Notes: generated from the sequence alone by a model not told the origin. Shown: positions 9,352 through 19,766, counted from the first letter of the stretch. The stretch: 64,000 nt of DNA from Oscillospiraceae bacterium (GCA_015064205.1 SVSR01000002.1:1-64000), one strand, 5' to 3'. A program made the numbers and translations.

Positions 9352-10916
9352 GCGAAAACAACGAAAAAAATGAAGGTATATTCGACGAGCCAAAGCCGAG
9401 ATATACCGCAAAGAAAAAACATCACGACGATTTCAGGCGGCAGGCAAGAATTCTTCTTATCGTGTTCCTTATTGCTATGATCTCTCTCTTTGCCTATCTC
9501 TTCGTTATTAAGCCTATAGTTGAGAAAACAGAAGAGATACCCGAAGAATTACCTGTGCTTCTTGACGGAGAAGTGCTTGGCCCGCAAAACAGAATACTCA
9601 TTATGGAGTATCTTAAAAAGGACGATATCGCATCCGTTGACGTTCATAACGAGCACGGCGACTTCGGCTTTGAATACAACGAAGAGGACGACGCGTTCTA
9701 CTTAAAGGGTAACAAATCAGCCGCATACAGCAAGGAAGTTTTCCAGAATCTGCTCTCTGCGGCAGGCTACACGCTTGCCATGGAGCGAATTACAGATTAT
9801 ACCGAAAACTTTTCTGAGTACGGTCTTTCAGAGCTTGATAATCCTGCATGGTATATACTGACGGGCAGAAACGGTACTTCTCACAAGCTCTATATAGGCG
9901 ACCCACTCCCGTCAGGCGCAGGCTACTACGTAAGATACGACGGACGAGACGCGGTGTACGTTCTTGACTACACTATATCCGAAACTCTTCTTGCTCCGAT
10001 CGAGGCAATAATCGCGCCTACCCTCGCTTTTCCTGCCGGTCAGAGCGGTTATTACATGCTTGATAACTTTGCTCTCAAAAAAGACGGCGAGATAGCCATA
10101 GCGTTGGAATATCTTGATGAAGAAACACGCAAGGCATCTGGGATTGCCACGATGCACAGATTCATCTATCCCGAAGAGTACGTTCCAAGCGACACCTCTT
10201 ATCTTGAAGTATTTGCCCATTTTGCCGATTATACAGGTATTTCAACTTTGGTATATCAACCTGATATCGATGACATAAAAAAATACGGCCTTGAAAAGCC
10301 GAAATACGATCTGTATTTTGAAGTCATGGGCATGCCGAATAATATCATCTTCAGTGAAAAGAATGAAAACGGCAACTACTATGCATATTCCCCTGTATTT
10401 GACATAATAAGCGAGGTTGAAGCATCAAAAGCCGACTGGCTTGAATGGGGTCTTTTGAACTGGATAGAAAGGCCTCTGCTTCAGGTTAGCATATTTAATA
10501 TTGATGAGATCTCTATTGAAAGTGAAAAAGCCGATTACCGTTTTGTTTTAGAAAGCGATGAAGCAGGTGTCAAGTCTGTGTATGAAGCAATAAGCCAAAG
10601 AGACATTACAGATATTGATAACTTCAAGAAGTTCTATCAGACGATACTTATGACAAATCTTCAGGACTATGCAGAGCTGACAGAAGATAAGACAGCTTCG
10701 CTCGAAGAAGAAGGCCCATACATGACGATGACGGTAAAAATGAAGGACAATACTTCAAAGGTATACAAATTCTATCCTTATGAAACGCGCCGTGCATACT
10801 ACACCACAAACGGGGTTGGAGACTTCTATATTATCCGCGACCGTATGGTAAAGATAATTGATGACGCTGCAAAGGTTGTTGCGGGCGAGACCGTTGTTCC
10901 CGAAGCTAATAACTGA
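9348..10916 (+). CDS. DUF4340-type membrane-anchored protein
   Basis: N-terminal TM, YYVRYDGRDAVYVLD, position in Gld-like operon, 4-bp overlap with upstream gene. Confidence 0.7.
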   Translation: MSENNEKNEGIFDEPKPRYTAKKKHHDDFRRQARILLIVFLIAMISLFAYLFVIKPIVEKTEEIPEELPVLLDGEVLGPQNRILIMEYLKKDDIASVDVHNEHGDFGFEYNEEDDAFYLKGNKSAAYSKEVFQNLLSAAGYTLAMERITDYTENFSEYGLSELDNPAWYILTGRNGTSHKLYIGDPLPSGAGYYVRYDGRDAVYVLDYTISETLLAPIEAIIAPTLAFPAGQSGYYMLDNFALKKDGEIAIALEYLDEETRKASGIATMHRFIYPEEYVPSDTSYLEVFAHFADYTGISTLVYQPDIDDIKKYGLEKPKYDLYFEVMGMPNNIIFSEKNENGNYYAYSPVFDIISEVEASKADWLEWGLLNWIERPLLQVSIFNIDEISIESEKADYRFVLESDEAGVKSVYEAISQRDITDIDNFKKFYQTILMTNLQDYAELTEDKTASLEEEGPYMTMTVKMKDNTSKVYKFYPYETRRAYYTTNGVGDFYIIRDRMVKIIDDAAKVVAGETVVPEANN

Positions 10917-10924
10917 TAACTCAA

Positions 10925-10960
10925 AAAGAGGTTGTTCCTATTTATGTCAACAACCTCTTT
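10925..10960. terminator. Bidirectional terminator between convergent genes
   Basis: aaagaggttgtt ... aacaacctcttt stem flanked by A/T tracts. Confidence 0.85.
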
Positions 10961-10962
10961 CT

Positions 10963-11178
10963 TTATTCACCCATTTTCTTTATCAGGTATATATTCTGCA
11001 ATATGCAAAGCTCACAGTTTAATATTTTGCACAGATTATCAAGTGTATATGTTGTAACGCTTGCATTTTTTCTAAGCTTATCAAGCATTCCGAAGCTTAT
11101 TTTATATTCTTTATTTAACTTATACTGCGATACACCGCGTTTTTTCATCGTATCCCAAAGCTTATTATAAACTATCAT
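10963..11178 (-). CDS. Small HTH (Cro/C1, YozG-like) regulator
   Basis: 71 aa HTH: KLWDTMKKRGVSQYKLNKEYKISFGMLDKLRKNASVTTYTLDNLCKIL. Confidence 0.75.
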   Translation of the reverse strand: MIVYNKLWDTMKKRGVSQYKLNKEYKISFGMLDKLRKNASVTTYTLDNLCKILNCELCILQNIYLIKKMGE

Positions 11179-11239
11179 CTATTGCACCTCCACAATTTTA
11201 CAAATTTATTATAATATGTAATCTTATACTTGACATAGT

Positions 11240-11270
11240 AAAAAAGCAAGCTTTTTGAGCTTGCTTTTTT
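11240..11270 (-). terminator. Terminator of MFS gene
   Basis: aaaaaagcaagctttttgagcttgctttttt. Confidence 0.85.
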
Positions 11271-11277
11271 GTTTGTA

Positions 11278-12576
11278 TTATGCATTTATTGTTTCTGCCT
11301 CTTTTTCTGCCGCTTCAACATGCTTTCTTTCCTTATGCGCAGCCGTTATAACATACTGCATTACAAGCGTTGCAATAATCATGAGCCCGCAGCTAATGTA
11401 GATCGCTATATTGTAGCTGCCCGTTTTATCGTAGCATAAGTTTGCAACCGGTGCACCTAGTGCATAGCCTGCAGTATTTACAGATACGAACAAACCAAGA
11501 ATTTTATTGTATGACTTTTCGCCGAACAAATCATTTGAATAAATGGGAAGCATGATCGTTTCAAGCGGAAGCGCGAGAGAGGAGAATATTCCGTATATCA
11601 TTGCAAGAAGCTTGCCCATCGGGGAGTTTGTTACGTTTGCAAGCATAAACATTACTATAATTGCTGTAATTGCACAAAGGTTAGAGGTTTTTCTAAGCCC
11701 GAATTTATCATATATTATGCCAACTCCGAATTTAAATACTGTAAGTGCAAGCGAATGAGCGCTAAGTACAAGCGCAACGTACGACTCATCAAGTCCAACG
11801 TCTCTCAAAAGAGGAGCAGCTATTCCGCTTATACCCTGTAAAAGCATACCCGTTATAAAAATACATACTGCCGCGGCATAAAAATATGTTCTTTTCATTG
11901 CCTGACTGTATTCAATTCCCGACCACGTCTGACCTCGCGCCTTCTTTTTATGCTTTACAAAACCGGTATCCTCTGCTCCCTTAGGATTATTTTTGAAGAA
12001 TACCATTACTATCGCACCGACAACAAGAAGAATAAGTGCAACAAGACGGTAAGCGTCCTTATATCCGTCTGTTATACCTTCCTGGTATATTATAGGGGAT
12101 ACTATCTGTACAGATATTGCCGCGCCTATGCCGTTAGCGGCAAGAACCGCACCCATGATAGTTCCGCGGTTTTCGGTAAACCACTTATTTATAACAGAAC
12201 CTACCATTGTTGTAGTAGTCCAGGAGAGCCCGAGGCCGAGGAAAATACCGCCTATGTAAAATATAAAAACGTTGGAAGCAAACGAGTATATCAGGCAGGA
12301 CGCTATAAGGCAAACAAATCCGGCTCCGATAAGTTTTTTTGCTCCAAAACGAGTAATAAGTGTTCCAAAGAAGATGTTTACAACTGCTGTTGTGATAAAT
12401 CTGCAGCTGTCGTTAATAGAAAATGCACTTCGCGAAATTCCAAGATGCTCGGTTATAGCCGCAACGTACAGGCTCTTTGACGAACTGCAAAATCCAAGCA
12501 CCGTGCATACCATTAAAAAGCACAACCCCATGATCACCCATTTGTAATCAAACCTTTTTTTATCCGGAATATTCAT
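11278..12576 (-). CDS. MFS transporter (OFA-like)
   Basis: 12-TM-like sequence; start moved from 12792 to 12576 (MNIPDKKRFDYKW) with GGAGGT upstream (acctcc at 12582-12587). Confidence 0.85.
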   Translation of the reverse strand: MNIPDKKRFDYKWVIMGLCFLMVCTVLGFCSSSKSLYVAAITEHLGISRSAFSINDSCRFITTAVVNIFFGTLITRFGAKKLIGAGFVCLIASCLIYSFASNVFIFYIGGIFLGLGLSWTTTTMVGSVINKWFTENRGTIMGAVLAANGIGAAISVQIVSPIIYQEGITDGYKDAYRLVALILLVVGAIVMVFFKNNPKGAEDTGFVKHKKKARGQTWSGIEYSQAMKRTYFYAAAVCIFITGMLLQGISGIAAPLLRDVGLDESYVALVLSAHSLALTVFKFGVGIIYDKFGLRKTSNLCAITAIIVMFMLANVTNSPMGKLLAMIYGIFSSLALPLETIMLPIYSNDLFGEKSYNKILGLFVSVNTAGYALGAPVANLCYDKTGSYNIAIYISCGLMIIATLVMQYVITAAHKERKHVEAAEKEAETINA

Positions 12577-12783
12577 GTTATACCTCCGATACTCCAAACG
12601 CGCTGTCAAAAGCTTACTTGTTTTATTTCTATACATATATTTTACCACAATAAAAATTTTATGGCAATGTAAGTTATTCCAAAATACCGGAAAATATTTC
12701 TGTATTTTTGTTAAATTTATAGCAAAGACGATAATACAACGTGCGGTCCGACCAGTTCTAGTCCGTTTTATAGATATAAAAAA

Positions 12784-12811
12784 GAAAAACACGCCTTTTG
12801 GCGTGTTTTTC
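12784..12811 (-). terminator. Terminator downstream of tRNA
   Basis: aaaaacacgccttttggcgtgttttt hairpin. Confidence 0.85.
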
Positions 12812-12815
12812 TTTC

Positions 12816-12892
12816 TGGTGGGCCAACAGGGACTCGAACCCCGGACCGACCGGTTATGAGCCGGTGGCTCTAACCAACTGAGCTATTGGCCC
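12816..12892 (-). tRNA. tRNA with CAU anticodon (elongator Met, or Ile2 if lysidine-modified), CCA encoded
   Basis: Reverse complement GGGCCAATAGCTCAGTTGGTTAGAGCCACCGGCTCATAACCGGTCGGTCCGGGGTTCGAGTCCCTGTTGGCCCACCA folds as a complete cloverleaf. Confidence 0.95.
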
Positions 12893-13050
12893 TCATTTGG
12901 TGACTGATAAATTATATCACAGTTAACTTACTTTGTCAAGACTATTTTTTCAGATTTTTTATATTTTACACTACTTTTATGCTATTGCCATTTAAGAAAA
13001 TATATGATAAAATTATATTATATAGTTTTATGTCACAAAGGAGTTTTTTT

Positions 13051-14178
13051 ATGAGCTTTGATTTTTATATGCCCACAAAAATCTATTCCGGCGAAAATGC
13101 ACTTACGTCTGCCTCAGGCGAATTCTCAGGCTTTAAGCATGCTATTATTGTAACCGGTAAGCGCAGCGCAAAGCTTTGCGGTGCGCTTGACGACGTTACA
13201 GGTATGCTTGACTTGTTAAACGTAAAATATACACTTTTTGATAAAATCGGAGAAAATCCCCTTCTTTCCGTTTGCTATGAGGGCGGACAGACGGCGATTA
13301 CAGCCGGTGCTGACCTTGTTATCGGTATCGGCGGCGGTTCTCCTCTGGATGCCGCTAAGGCTATTGCGGCATTCGGGGCAAACAGCACATTAAAAGAAGA
13401 TGAGATATTTAATGCTTCCATAAAAACTATGCTCCCGCTTATTCTTATACCGACTACTGCAGGCACGGGAAGCGAAGCCAACAATTACTCCGTTCTCACA
13501 CTTGATATAGATAATGTTAAGAAGACGTTCAAGAATGATAAATCATATGCAAAAGCCGCTATTCTCAACCCGAAATATACGTACACACTCTCTTATGACT
13601 ATACTATGAGCACTGCACTTGACGCATTCTGCCATTGTATTGAATCCTATCTTTCTCCCAAGTCAACAGATATTTCTTCAATGCTTGCTCTATACGGTGC
13701 GAAAAAAATATGGAACGCATTCAAGGCGATTAAAAACAGACCCGACGCGCTTTCAGACACGTCAGATCTTGCCGTCAGAGCTATCCGCGCCGATCTTATG
13801 TCTGCGGCATGTGCCGGCGGTATTGCAATAAACACTACAGGCACCGGTTTTCCACACCCTCTCGGATACAGTCTGACACTATACAGTAACATACCTCACG
13901 GTAAAGCCTGCGCCTGCTTTACGGGCGAATATATAAAATATAACGCAAAAGAGGAGCTTGGCAACAGAAAGATATGCAATTTCGCCGCGCATCTTGAAAC
14001 AACACCTGATGAGATCGCATACGTTATACCAGAGCTTGCAGGCATCTCACTCAGTCTTAGCAATGAAGAAATTGAAAGATACGTGAACTCCGTAAAAAAT
14101 GCAGCAAATTACACTAACAGTCCGTACGTAATAAACTATGAAGACATGATCGATATTTATAAAAGACTGTTTATATGA
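13051..14178 (+). CDS. Iron-containing alcohol dehydrogenase
   Basis: GIGGGSPLDAAKAIAA, TTAGTGSEAN, DAFCHCIESYLS, HGKACACF; start moved to 13051 after AAAGGAG. Confidence 0.92.
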   Translation: MSFDFYMPTKIYSGENALTSASGEFSGFKHAIIVTGKRSAKLCGALDDVTGMLDLLNVKYTLFDKIGENPLLSVCYEGGQTAITAGADLVIGIGGGSPLDAAKAIAAFGANSTLKEDEIFNASIKTMLPLILIPTTAGTGSEANNYSVLTLDIDNVKKTFKNDKSYAKAAILNPKYTYTLSYDYTMSTALDAFCHCIESYLSPKSTDISSMLALYGAKKIWNAFKAIKNRPDALSDTSDLAVRAIRADLMSAACAGGIAINTTGTGFPHPLGYSLTLYSNIPHGKACACFTGEYIKYNAKEELGNRKICNFAAHLETTPDEIAYVIPELAGISLSLSNEEIERYVNSVKNAANYTNSPYVINYEDMIDIYKRLFI

Positions 14179-14186
14179 ATAGATAC

Positions 14187-14219
14187 AAAAACCGCTTCGG
14201 GTTGACCGAAGCGGTTTTA
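14187..14219. terminator. Bidirectional terminator
   Basis: aaaaccgcttcgggttgaccgaagcggtttt. Confidence 0.9.
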
Positions 14220-14223
14220 TATA

Positions 14224-15228
14224 TTAAAGTAAGCTTATTCCGTTTTTCTTGCAAACATTTATCGTATTATCGTCCCATATTGACGACTGTACCTCTCCGA
14301 TGTGCGCCTTCTGCAAGAAGAACATGCACATTCTCGACTGACCGATACCGCCGCCTATCGTATACGGGAGCTTTCCTTCAAGAAGCGCCTTGTGGAAATC
14401 AAGCTCTGCTCTCTCAGGGCAGCCGCGCTCGTTAAGCTGTGATATAAGAGCTTGTTCATCAACTCTTATTCCCATTGACGAAAGCTCAAGCGCAATATTA
14501 AGAAGCGGATAATATACGATTATATCGCCGTTCAAGCTCCAGTCGTCATAGTCGGGTGCTCTGCCGTCATGTATCTTACCGGACTTCAGCTTTCCTCCTA
14601 TCTGCATTATAAACACGGCCCCGTATTTTTTAGCAGCCGCATATTCGCGCTCCTTTGCGCTCATATCGGGATATTCGTCTTCAAGCTCTTGTGTTGTTAT
14701 AAACTTTATATCATCGGGAAGCTGTCTTTTTATAAACGAATACTCGTATGAAATATAATACTCGGTATGAAGAAGCGCGCGGTATATACGCTTAACTGTA
14801 AGCTTAAGTGTGTCAAGCGTACGTTCTTCTTTTTTTAGTATCTTTTCCCAATCCCACTGGTCAACAAATACCGAATGAATATTATCAACGTCCTCGTCAC
14901 GGCGGATGGCGTTCATATCGGTATAAAGTCCCTCACCGGGATTAAAGTCGTATATGCTCAGCGCATACCTCTTCCATTTCGCAAGCGACTGTACTATTTC
15001 GGCATTATCGCACACATTCTTTATGTCAAATCCAACAGGACGTTCAATGCCGTTTAGCGTATCGTTGAGTCCCGACTCACGCTTTACGAAAAGCGGCGCT
15101 GACACGCGCGTAAGATTAAGCTGTATAGCAAGGTCGCGCTCGAAAAAGTCCTTGACCTTTTTTATTGCAACCTGCGTCTGACGAAGGTCTAAAAGCGGCT
15201 TATAGCCGTCCGGTATAAAAAACTCCAT
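14224..15228 (-). CDS. asnA: Aspartate-ammonia ligase
   Basis: QTQVAIKKVKDFFERDLAIQLNLTRVSAPLFV; TIGGGIGQSRMCMFFL. Confidence 0.97.
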   Translation of the reverse strand: MEFFIPDGYKPLLDLRQTQVAIKKVKDFFERDLAIQLNLTRVSAPLFVKRESGLNDTLNGIERPVGFDIKNVCDNAEIVQSLAKWKRYALSIYDFNPGEGLYTDMNAIRRDEDVDNIHSVFVDQWDWEKILKKEERTLDTLKLTVKRIYRALLHTEYYISYEYSFIKRQLPDDIKFITTQELEDEYPDMSAKEREYAAAKKYGAVFIMQIGGKLKSGKIHDGRAPDYDDWSLNGDIIVYYPLLNIALELSSMGIRVDEQALISQLNERGCPERAELDFHKALLEGKLPYTIGGGIGQSRMCMFFLQKAHIGEVQSSIWDDNTINVCKKNGISLL

Positions 15229-15248
15229 TATAGCATTCCTTTCACGGA

Positions 15249-15875
15249 TTATTCTTTTATTAAAACTGTATTTACGTATGTACTGACGTCAAACTCGTCA
15301 AGCAAAGAGTCCTTTTTCAGATAAAGAGGATGGTGCGGATGCCCTGCTTTTGAAATCTTGCCCGACGTGTACCACTTAACTGAGTATTCGCGGCCTAGGT
15401 CTATCATATCGGCAACGCATCCTGCAAGATAGTCTCTTTCTTCTATTATTGCACCCCATGCCGCCCACAAAGACGGCGACTTGCTTCTTTCAAGCACATA
15501 TCTGAATGCCTTCATATTTTCTCTGTGCAAGTGCAAGTTGCACTCTTTATCCATATCCGAAGGCTTGGTTGCACGCTCGGCGTACACGTTGAACATAATA
15601 AAGCTGTCATATCCGTTATGCTTTGCTATACGCTCAACGCTTTTAAGCGTATTATCAAGATTTCCCGGTACAGCCGTTGAGGGATTTATTCCGATACATA
15701 TAAGCGGATTTTCCCCTTTTGTTCCGAGTATGTATCTGTACTCAGAGTATCTTGGCGGCACATACAGCCAGTCTTCAGGGGAGAACTCTCCTTTATTATA
15801 GCTTTCGTATTCCAAAAGCGTACTTTCAAACGAGTCTATTTCAATATTTACGGTGTCTGTACGGGGTATATGCAT
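15249..15875 (-). CDS. DUF1643 domain protein
   Basis: ICIGINPSTAVPGNLDNTLKSVERIAKHNGYDSFIMFNVYAERAT. Confidence 0.82.
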   Translation of the reverse strand: MHIPRTDTVNIEIDSFESTLLEYESYNKGEFSPEDWLYVPPRYSEYRYILGTKGENPLICIGINPSTAVPGNLDNTLKSVERIAKHNGYDSFIMFNVYAERATKPSDMDKECNLHLHRENMKAFRYVLERSKSPSLWAAWGAIIEERDYLAGCVADMIDLGREYSVKWYTSGKISKAGHPHHPLYLKKDSLLDEFDVSTYVNTVLIKE

Positions 15876-16094
15876 AATAACACCTCTTAACTATATCAAT
15901 GTTTTTATTGTAGCATTTATTAGTTAAATTGTCAACAAAAAGAGTTTCTTAATAAAATAATTGGCTCAAGCCCTCTATTTTTACTCTAAATTCGGGGAAA
16001 ATACACAAATATTCCCCGCAAGTTTTTACAACCGTCAAAAAACCGTCACATTTGTCAAGTAAAATTATCCCAGTAAATTACAGGAGGGATAGTT

Positions 16095-17867
16095 TTGGAA
16101 AATCAAAAATCTGACATCATCGAAGAAAACGGGCAGAAAGAATCATCGTCCGGCCCGAAAAGGAAAAGAAAGATGAATATGAGCAAAAAGAAGCTTATAG
16201 TAATTATCGCAGTTATTCTTGTTGCTGTTATCGTTATGTCACAACTGTTGCCGTTTGGCAAAGTAAAAGCTCCAAGCGAAATAACATATACGGAAAGCTT
16301 AGTCGAGCGCAGAACTGTGCAGACAACACTTTCATCAAGCGGAACTTTGCAGCCTGCAGACTCATATACCGTTACGGCTTCTGTTGACGGCGATATCCTG
16401 GAGTGCTTCTTTGAAGAAGGCGACACAGTAAGCAAAGACGATACTCTCTATATAGTTGATTCCACAGATATGGAAAACACTATTGACCGCGCACAGATAT
16501 CATACGATAAAACTCTGCGCAGCTATAACAAGATCGTCGAGTCTCTTCAAGACCTGAATGTTTATTGCGACTATAACGGTATTATAACAAACGTATACGT
16601 TGAAGAGGGCGACGAAGTGCAAAACGGAGCCAAAATTGCAGATTTCAGAGATTCTGATGCCATGCATCTGACCGTACCTTTTTCATACGCAGATACAGCG
16701 GCATTATACAAGGGTCAGCTGGGAACGGTTATAATTGACGGCTCTTTTGAAATGCGTGACTGTATTATAGATGAGATCGACTCGTTCGAATCAAATCTTG
16801 ACGGCAGAGCTGTAAGATACGTGAAAGTAAAAGTTGATAATCAGGCAGGCGGTATTTTCAATACCACCAAGGCAAGCGTTGCTTTCGGTGATATTTCATG
16901 CCTTGAGCTTGGTACGTTTGAATACAACAAAGAGGGCACTATAACCTCAAAGATTTCGGGAACTGTCACGAGCGTTATTTCAAAGGGCAGCCGTGTAAAA
17001 TCGGGCGAAACTCTCGTTTGCGCGCTTGAAAGCGAAACTCTTGAGGATAATTTCACAGACGCCCAGGCAACTCTTGACGATGCCGAGCTTTCCTTTAACA
17101 ATACTAAAGAAAAGCTTGACGATTATAACATAAAAGCTCCGATCACGGGAACTGTTATAGAGAAATATTCAAAGGCAGGCGACACGCTTGATTCAACACG
17201 CGGACAAACGTCTATGGCTATAATATACGACCTTTCTTACCTTAAATTCGATATGGCGCTTGACGAGCTTGATATAAGCCGTGTCGAGGTTGGTCAGAAG
17301 GTTATCATTTCCTGCGATGCGCTCGATCTTACAGGTATTGAGGGTGAGATCACAAAGGTCAGCGTTGTGGGAACAACGTCTTACAATTCAACGACATATC
17401 CCGTTACAGTTAAGGTATATAATCCTCCCGAAGGTCTTCTCGCAGGCATGAACGTTGATGCCAAACTCGTTATAGAAGAGGCCCAAAACGTACTCACCAT
17501 TCCGAGCGCGGCTATTCAGCGCAGCGGTGTTGTATACGTAAAGGATGACGGAACGAAAGCCGAAAATGATAATGCTCCCGAGGGTTATATGTCCGTGCGT
17601 GTTGAAACGGGCATATCCAACGAAAACTACATTGAGATCAAGTCGGGCGAGCTTGAAGAGGGCGATACGGTCTATATTCCTCAGGCTGTACGCGCTACGA
17701 CAGACAGCTCTTTGGCAGGTATGTTCGGTATGGGCGGCATGGGTACGATGCCAAGCGGTATGCCAAGTGGTGGTATGCCAAGCGGTATGCCAAGTGGTAT
17801 GCCTAGCGGAGGAGGAATGTCAGGTTCAGGCGGCAGACCCTCGGGTATGGGCGGTGGCATGAGATGA
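16095..17867 (+). CDS. HlyD/MacA-family efflux adaptor with Gly/Met/Pro/Ser-rich C-terminal tail
   Basis: N-terminal TM; paired lipoyl/barrel-sandwich sequences (VTASVDGDILECFFEEGDTV, IKAPITGTVIEKYSKAGDTL); TTG start after caggagg; followed by MacB-type ABC genes. Confidence 0.9.
   Translation: MENQKSDIIEENGQKESSSGPKRKRKMNMSKKKLIVIIAVILVAVIVMSQLLPFGKVKAPSEITYTESLVERRTVQTTLSSSGTLQPADSYTVTASVDGDILECFFEEGDTVSKDDTLYIVDSTDMENTIDRAQISYDKTLRSYNKIVESLQDLNVYCDYNGIITNVYVEEGDEVQNGAKIADFRDSDAMHLTVPFSYADTAALYKGQLGTVIIDGSFEMRDCIIDEIDSFESNLDGRAVRYVKVKVDNQAGGIFNTTKASVAFGDISCLELGTFEYNKEGTITSKISGTVTSVISKGSRVKSGETLVCALESETLEDNFTDAQATLDDAELSFNNTKEKLDDYNIKAPITGTVIEKYSKAGDTLDSTRGQTSMAIIYDLSYLKFDMALDELDISRVEVGQKVIISCDALDLTGIEGEITKVSVVGTTSYNSTTYPVTVKVYNPPEGLLAGMNVDAKLVIEEAQNVLTIPSAAIQRSGVVYVKDDGTKAENDNAPEGYMSVRVETGISNENYIEIKSGELEEGDTVYIPQAVRATTDSSLAGMFGMGGMGTMPSGMPSGGMPSGMPSGMPSGGGMSGSGGRPSGMGGGMR
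17716..17864. repeat. Coding micro-repeats (ccaagcggtatg-type) encoding GMPSG units
   Basis: GMGTMPSGMPSGGMPSGMPSGMPSGGGMSGSGGRPSGMGGGMR. Confidence 0.85.
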
Positions 17868-18568
17868 CACCTATAATAGATCTTAGAAACATTTACAAAA
17901 TCTATCAGATGGGCGACTCAGAAGTCCATGCCGCTGATGACGTTTCGCTTAAAATATACAAAGGTGAATTCGTTGCAATAGTAGGTCAGTCGGGCTCGGG
18001 AAAATCCACGCTCATGAATATAATCGGCTGCCTTGACGTACCTACCTCGGGTAAATATTATCTGAACGGCGAGGACGTCAGCGAGCTTGATGACGACAAG
18101 CAGGCGGCAATACGTAACAAAACGCTCGGCTTTATATTTCAGCAATACAATCTTATCGCAAAGTTAAACGTTCTTGAGAACGTAGAGCTGTCTCTTTTGT
18201 ATGCAGGAATATCAAAGGCTAAACGCAATGAAATGGCTAAATCAGCCCTTGAAAGAGTCGGACTTTCGGATAAACTGAAGAATTTCCCCAACCAGCTTTC
18301 GGGCGGTCAGCAGCAGCGCGTTTCTATTGCGCGCGCTCTTGCAGGTAACCCCTCTATTATACTTGCCGACGAGCCAACGGGCGCGCTTGACTCAAAAACA
18401 AGCCGCGAGGTGCTTGACTTTCTGAAAAAGCTGAACGAAGAAGGAAACACCATAGTTCTCATCACGCACGACCAGAGTATTGCCCGTGAGGCAAAGCGCA
18501 TTGTGAGGATAATGGACGGAAAAATAACGTATGACGGCGACGCTGAGTGCGCGTTTGAAACGAGGTGA
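17864..18568 (+). CDS. MacB/LolD-type ABC ATP-binding protein
   Basis: GQSGSGKSTLMNIIGCLD, LSGGQQQRVSIARAL, ILADEPTGALDS. Confidence 0.96.
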   Translation: MTPIIDLRNIYKIYQMGDSEVHAADDVSLKIYKGEFVAIVGQSGSGKSTLMNIIGCLDVPTSGKYYLNGEDVSELDDDKQAAIRNKTLGFIFQQYNLIAKLNVLENVELSLLYAGISKAKRNEMAKSALERVGLSDKLKNFPNQLSGGQQQRVSIARALAGNPSIILADEPTGALDSKTSREVLDFLKKLNEEGNTIVLITHDQSIAREAKRIVRIMDGKITYDGDAECAFETR

Positions 18569-18572
18569 GTCT

Positions 18573-19742
18573 ATGGGATTTTATCAGGCATTCAAGCTTG
18601 CCTTAAAAAGTCTTGCCGCAAATAAGATGCGCGCATTTCTTACAATGCTCGGCATAATCATAGGTGTTGCGGCGGTCATTATCCTCGTCAGCCTTATGCA
18701 AGGTCTGACAGGCGAGGTTACCTCAATGTTCTCGGATCTCGGAACAGAAGTGCTGACCGTATCCGTGCAAAGCAGAGGCGCAACGCGTACTCTTGACGAC
18801 GATGATTTTTATGAGTTTTACGAAGAAAACAGTTCTCTGTTTTCTTATATGTCGCCAAACGTTACGGTTTCGGGTACGGTAAAGTACAATAACACCGAAT
18901 ATTCTTCAAGCGTTAAAGGCGTTTCGGAGCAATATATGGCCATGGAGGATTACACGCTTACAGACGGCCGATTCATTTCATACGCGGATATAGAAGGTTA
19001 TCAGAAAATCTGCGTTATAGGCTCATACCTCAACCGTGACGTATATGGGGGAAGCGGAGTTGGCAACACGATAAAGATTGCAGGAAACAAGCTTACAATC
19101 GTTGGTGTTCTTGACGAGATCGACGACTCCACCGAGGGCTCGGGCGACGATATCATACTCTTGCCGTACAGCACGGCGTGCAAGATAGGAAACACTCAGA
19201 TATCAAGCTATAGCTTTTACGTTAGTGACACTAACAATATAAGCTATGCTGAAAACGTGATAGACAATTATCTGTACGGCATTTTCAATTCCGAGGACTA
19301 CTACAATATAACCAACATGCAGTCTCTTATAGATCAGATGGAAGAAATGATAGGCATGATGACTATGGTGCTCGTTGGTATTGCGGGGATCTCCCTGCTT
19401 GTTGGCGGCATCGGCATCATGAACATTATGCTCGTATCGGTAACGGAGCGAACAAGGGAGATCGGTATCAGAAAATCGCTTGGCGCAAGGCGGCGCGATA
19501 TAATGAGCCAATTCGTTATCGAGGCAGGAACTACCTCTGCGGTTGGCGGAGCTATTGGCATTTTTCTTGGAATAGTTATAGCAATAACGTTGGGAAACGT
19601 TATCGGAATAAACGCAACACCAACATTTTTAGCAGTTGGTGTCAGCGCCGGAGTTTCAATATTTATAGGCGTCCTGTTCGGATATCTTCCGGCAAGCAAA
19701 GCGTCAAAGCTTAATCCTATTGACGCCCTCAGACATGAGTAA
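18573..19742 (+). CDS. MacB-type ABC permease (FtsX fold)
   Basis: MLGIIIGVAAVI; VTERTREIGIRKSLGARRRDI; start moved to ATG 18573 after gaggtgag. Confidence 0.94.
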   Translation: MGFYQAFKLALKSLAANKMRAFLTMLGIIIGVAAVIILVSLMQGLTGEVTSMFSDLGTEVLTVSVQSRGATRTLDDDDFYEFYEENSSLFSYMSPNVTVSGTVKYNNTEYSSSVKGVSEQYMAMEDYTLTDGRFISYADIEGYQKICVIGSYLNRDVYGGSGVGNTIKIAGNKLTIVGVLDEIDDSTEGSGDDIILLPYSTACKIGNTQISSYSFYVSDTNNISYAENVIDNYLYGIFNSEDYYNITNMQSLIDQMEEMIGMMTMVLVGIAGISLLVGGIGIMNIMLVSVTERTREIGIRKSLGARRRDIMSQFVIEAGTTSAVGGAIGIFLGIVIAITLGNVIGINATPTFLAVGVSAGVSIFIGVLFGYLPASKASKLNPIDALRHE

Positions 19743-19766
19743 TAACAGAAAGGCATGGTAATATAA

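Noticed and set aside
12577-12792. 72-aa N-terminal extension of the MFS transporter
   Set aside because: A clear RBS (acctcc on plus strand) and ATG at 12576 define the start; the extension reads through intergenic AT-rich DNA up to the tRNA terminator
12575-12859. 94-aa plus-strand ORF ending VGQQGLEPRTDRL
   Set aside because: It runs antisense through the tRNA gene; the GQQGLEPRTDRL tail is the familiar artefact of translating the complement of a tRNA 3' half
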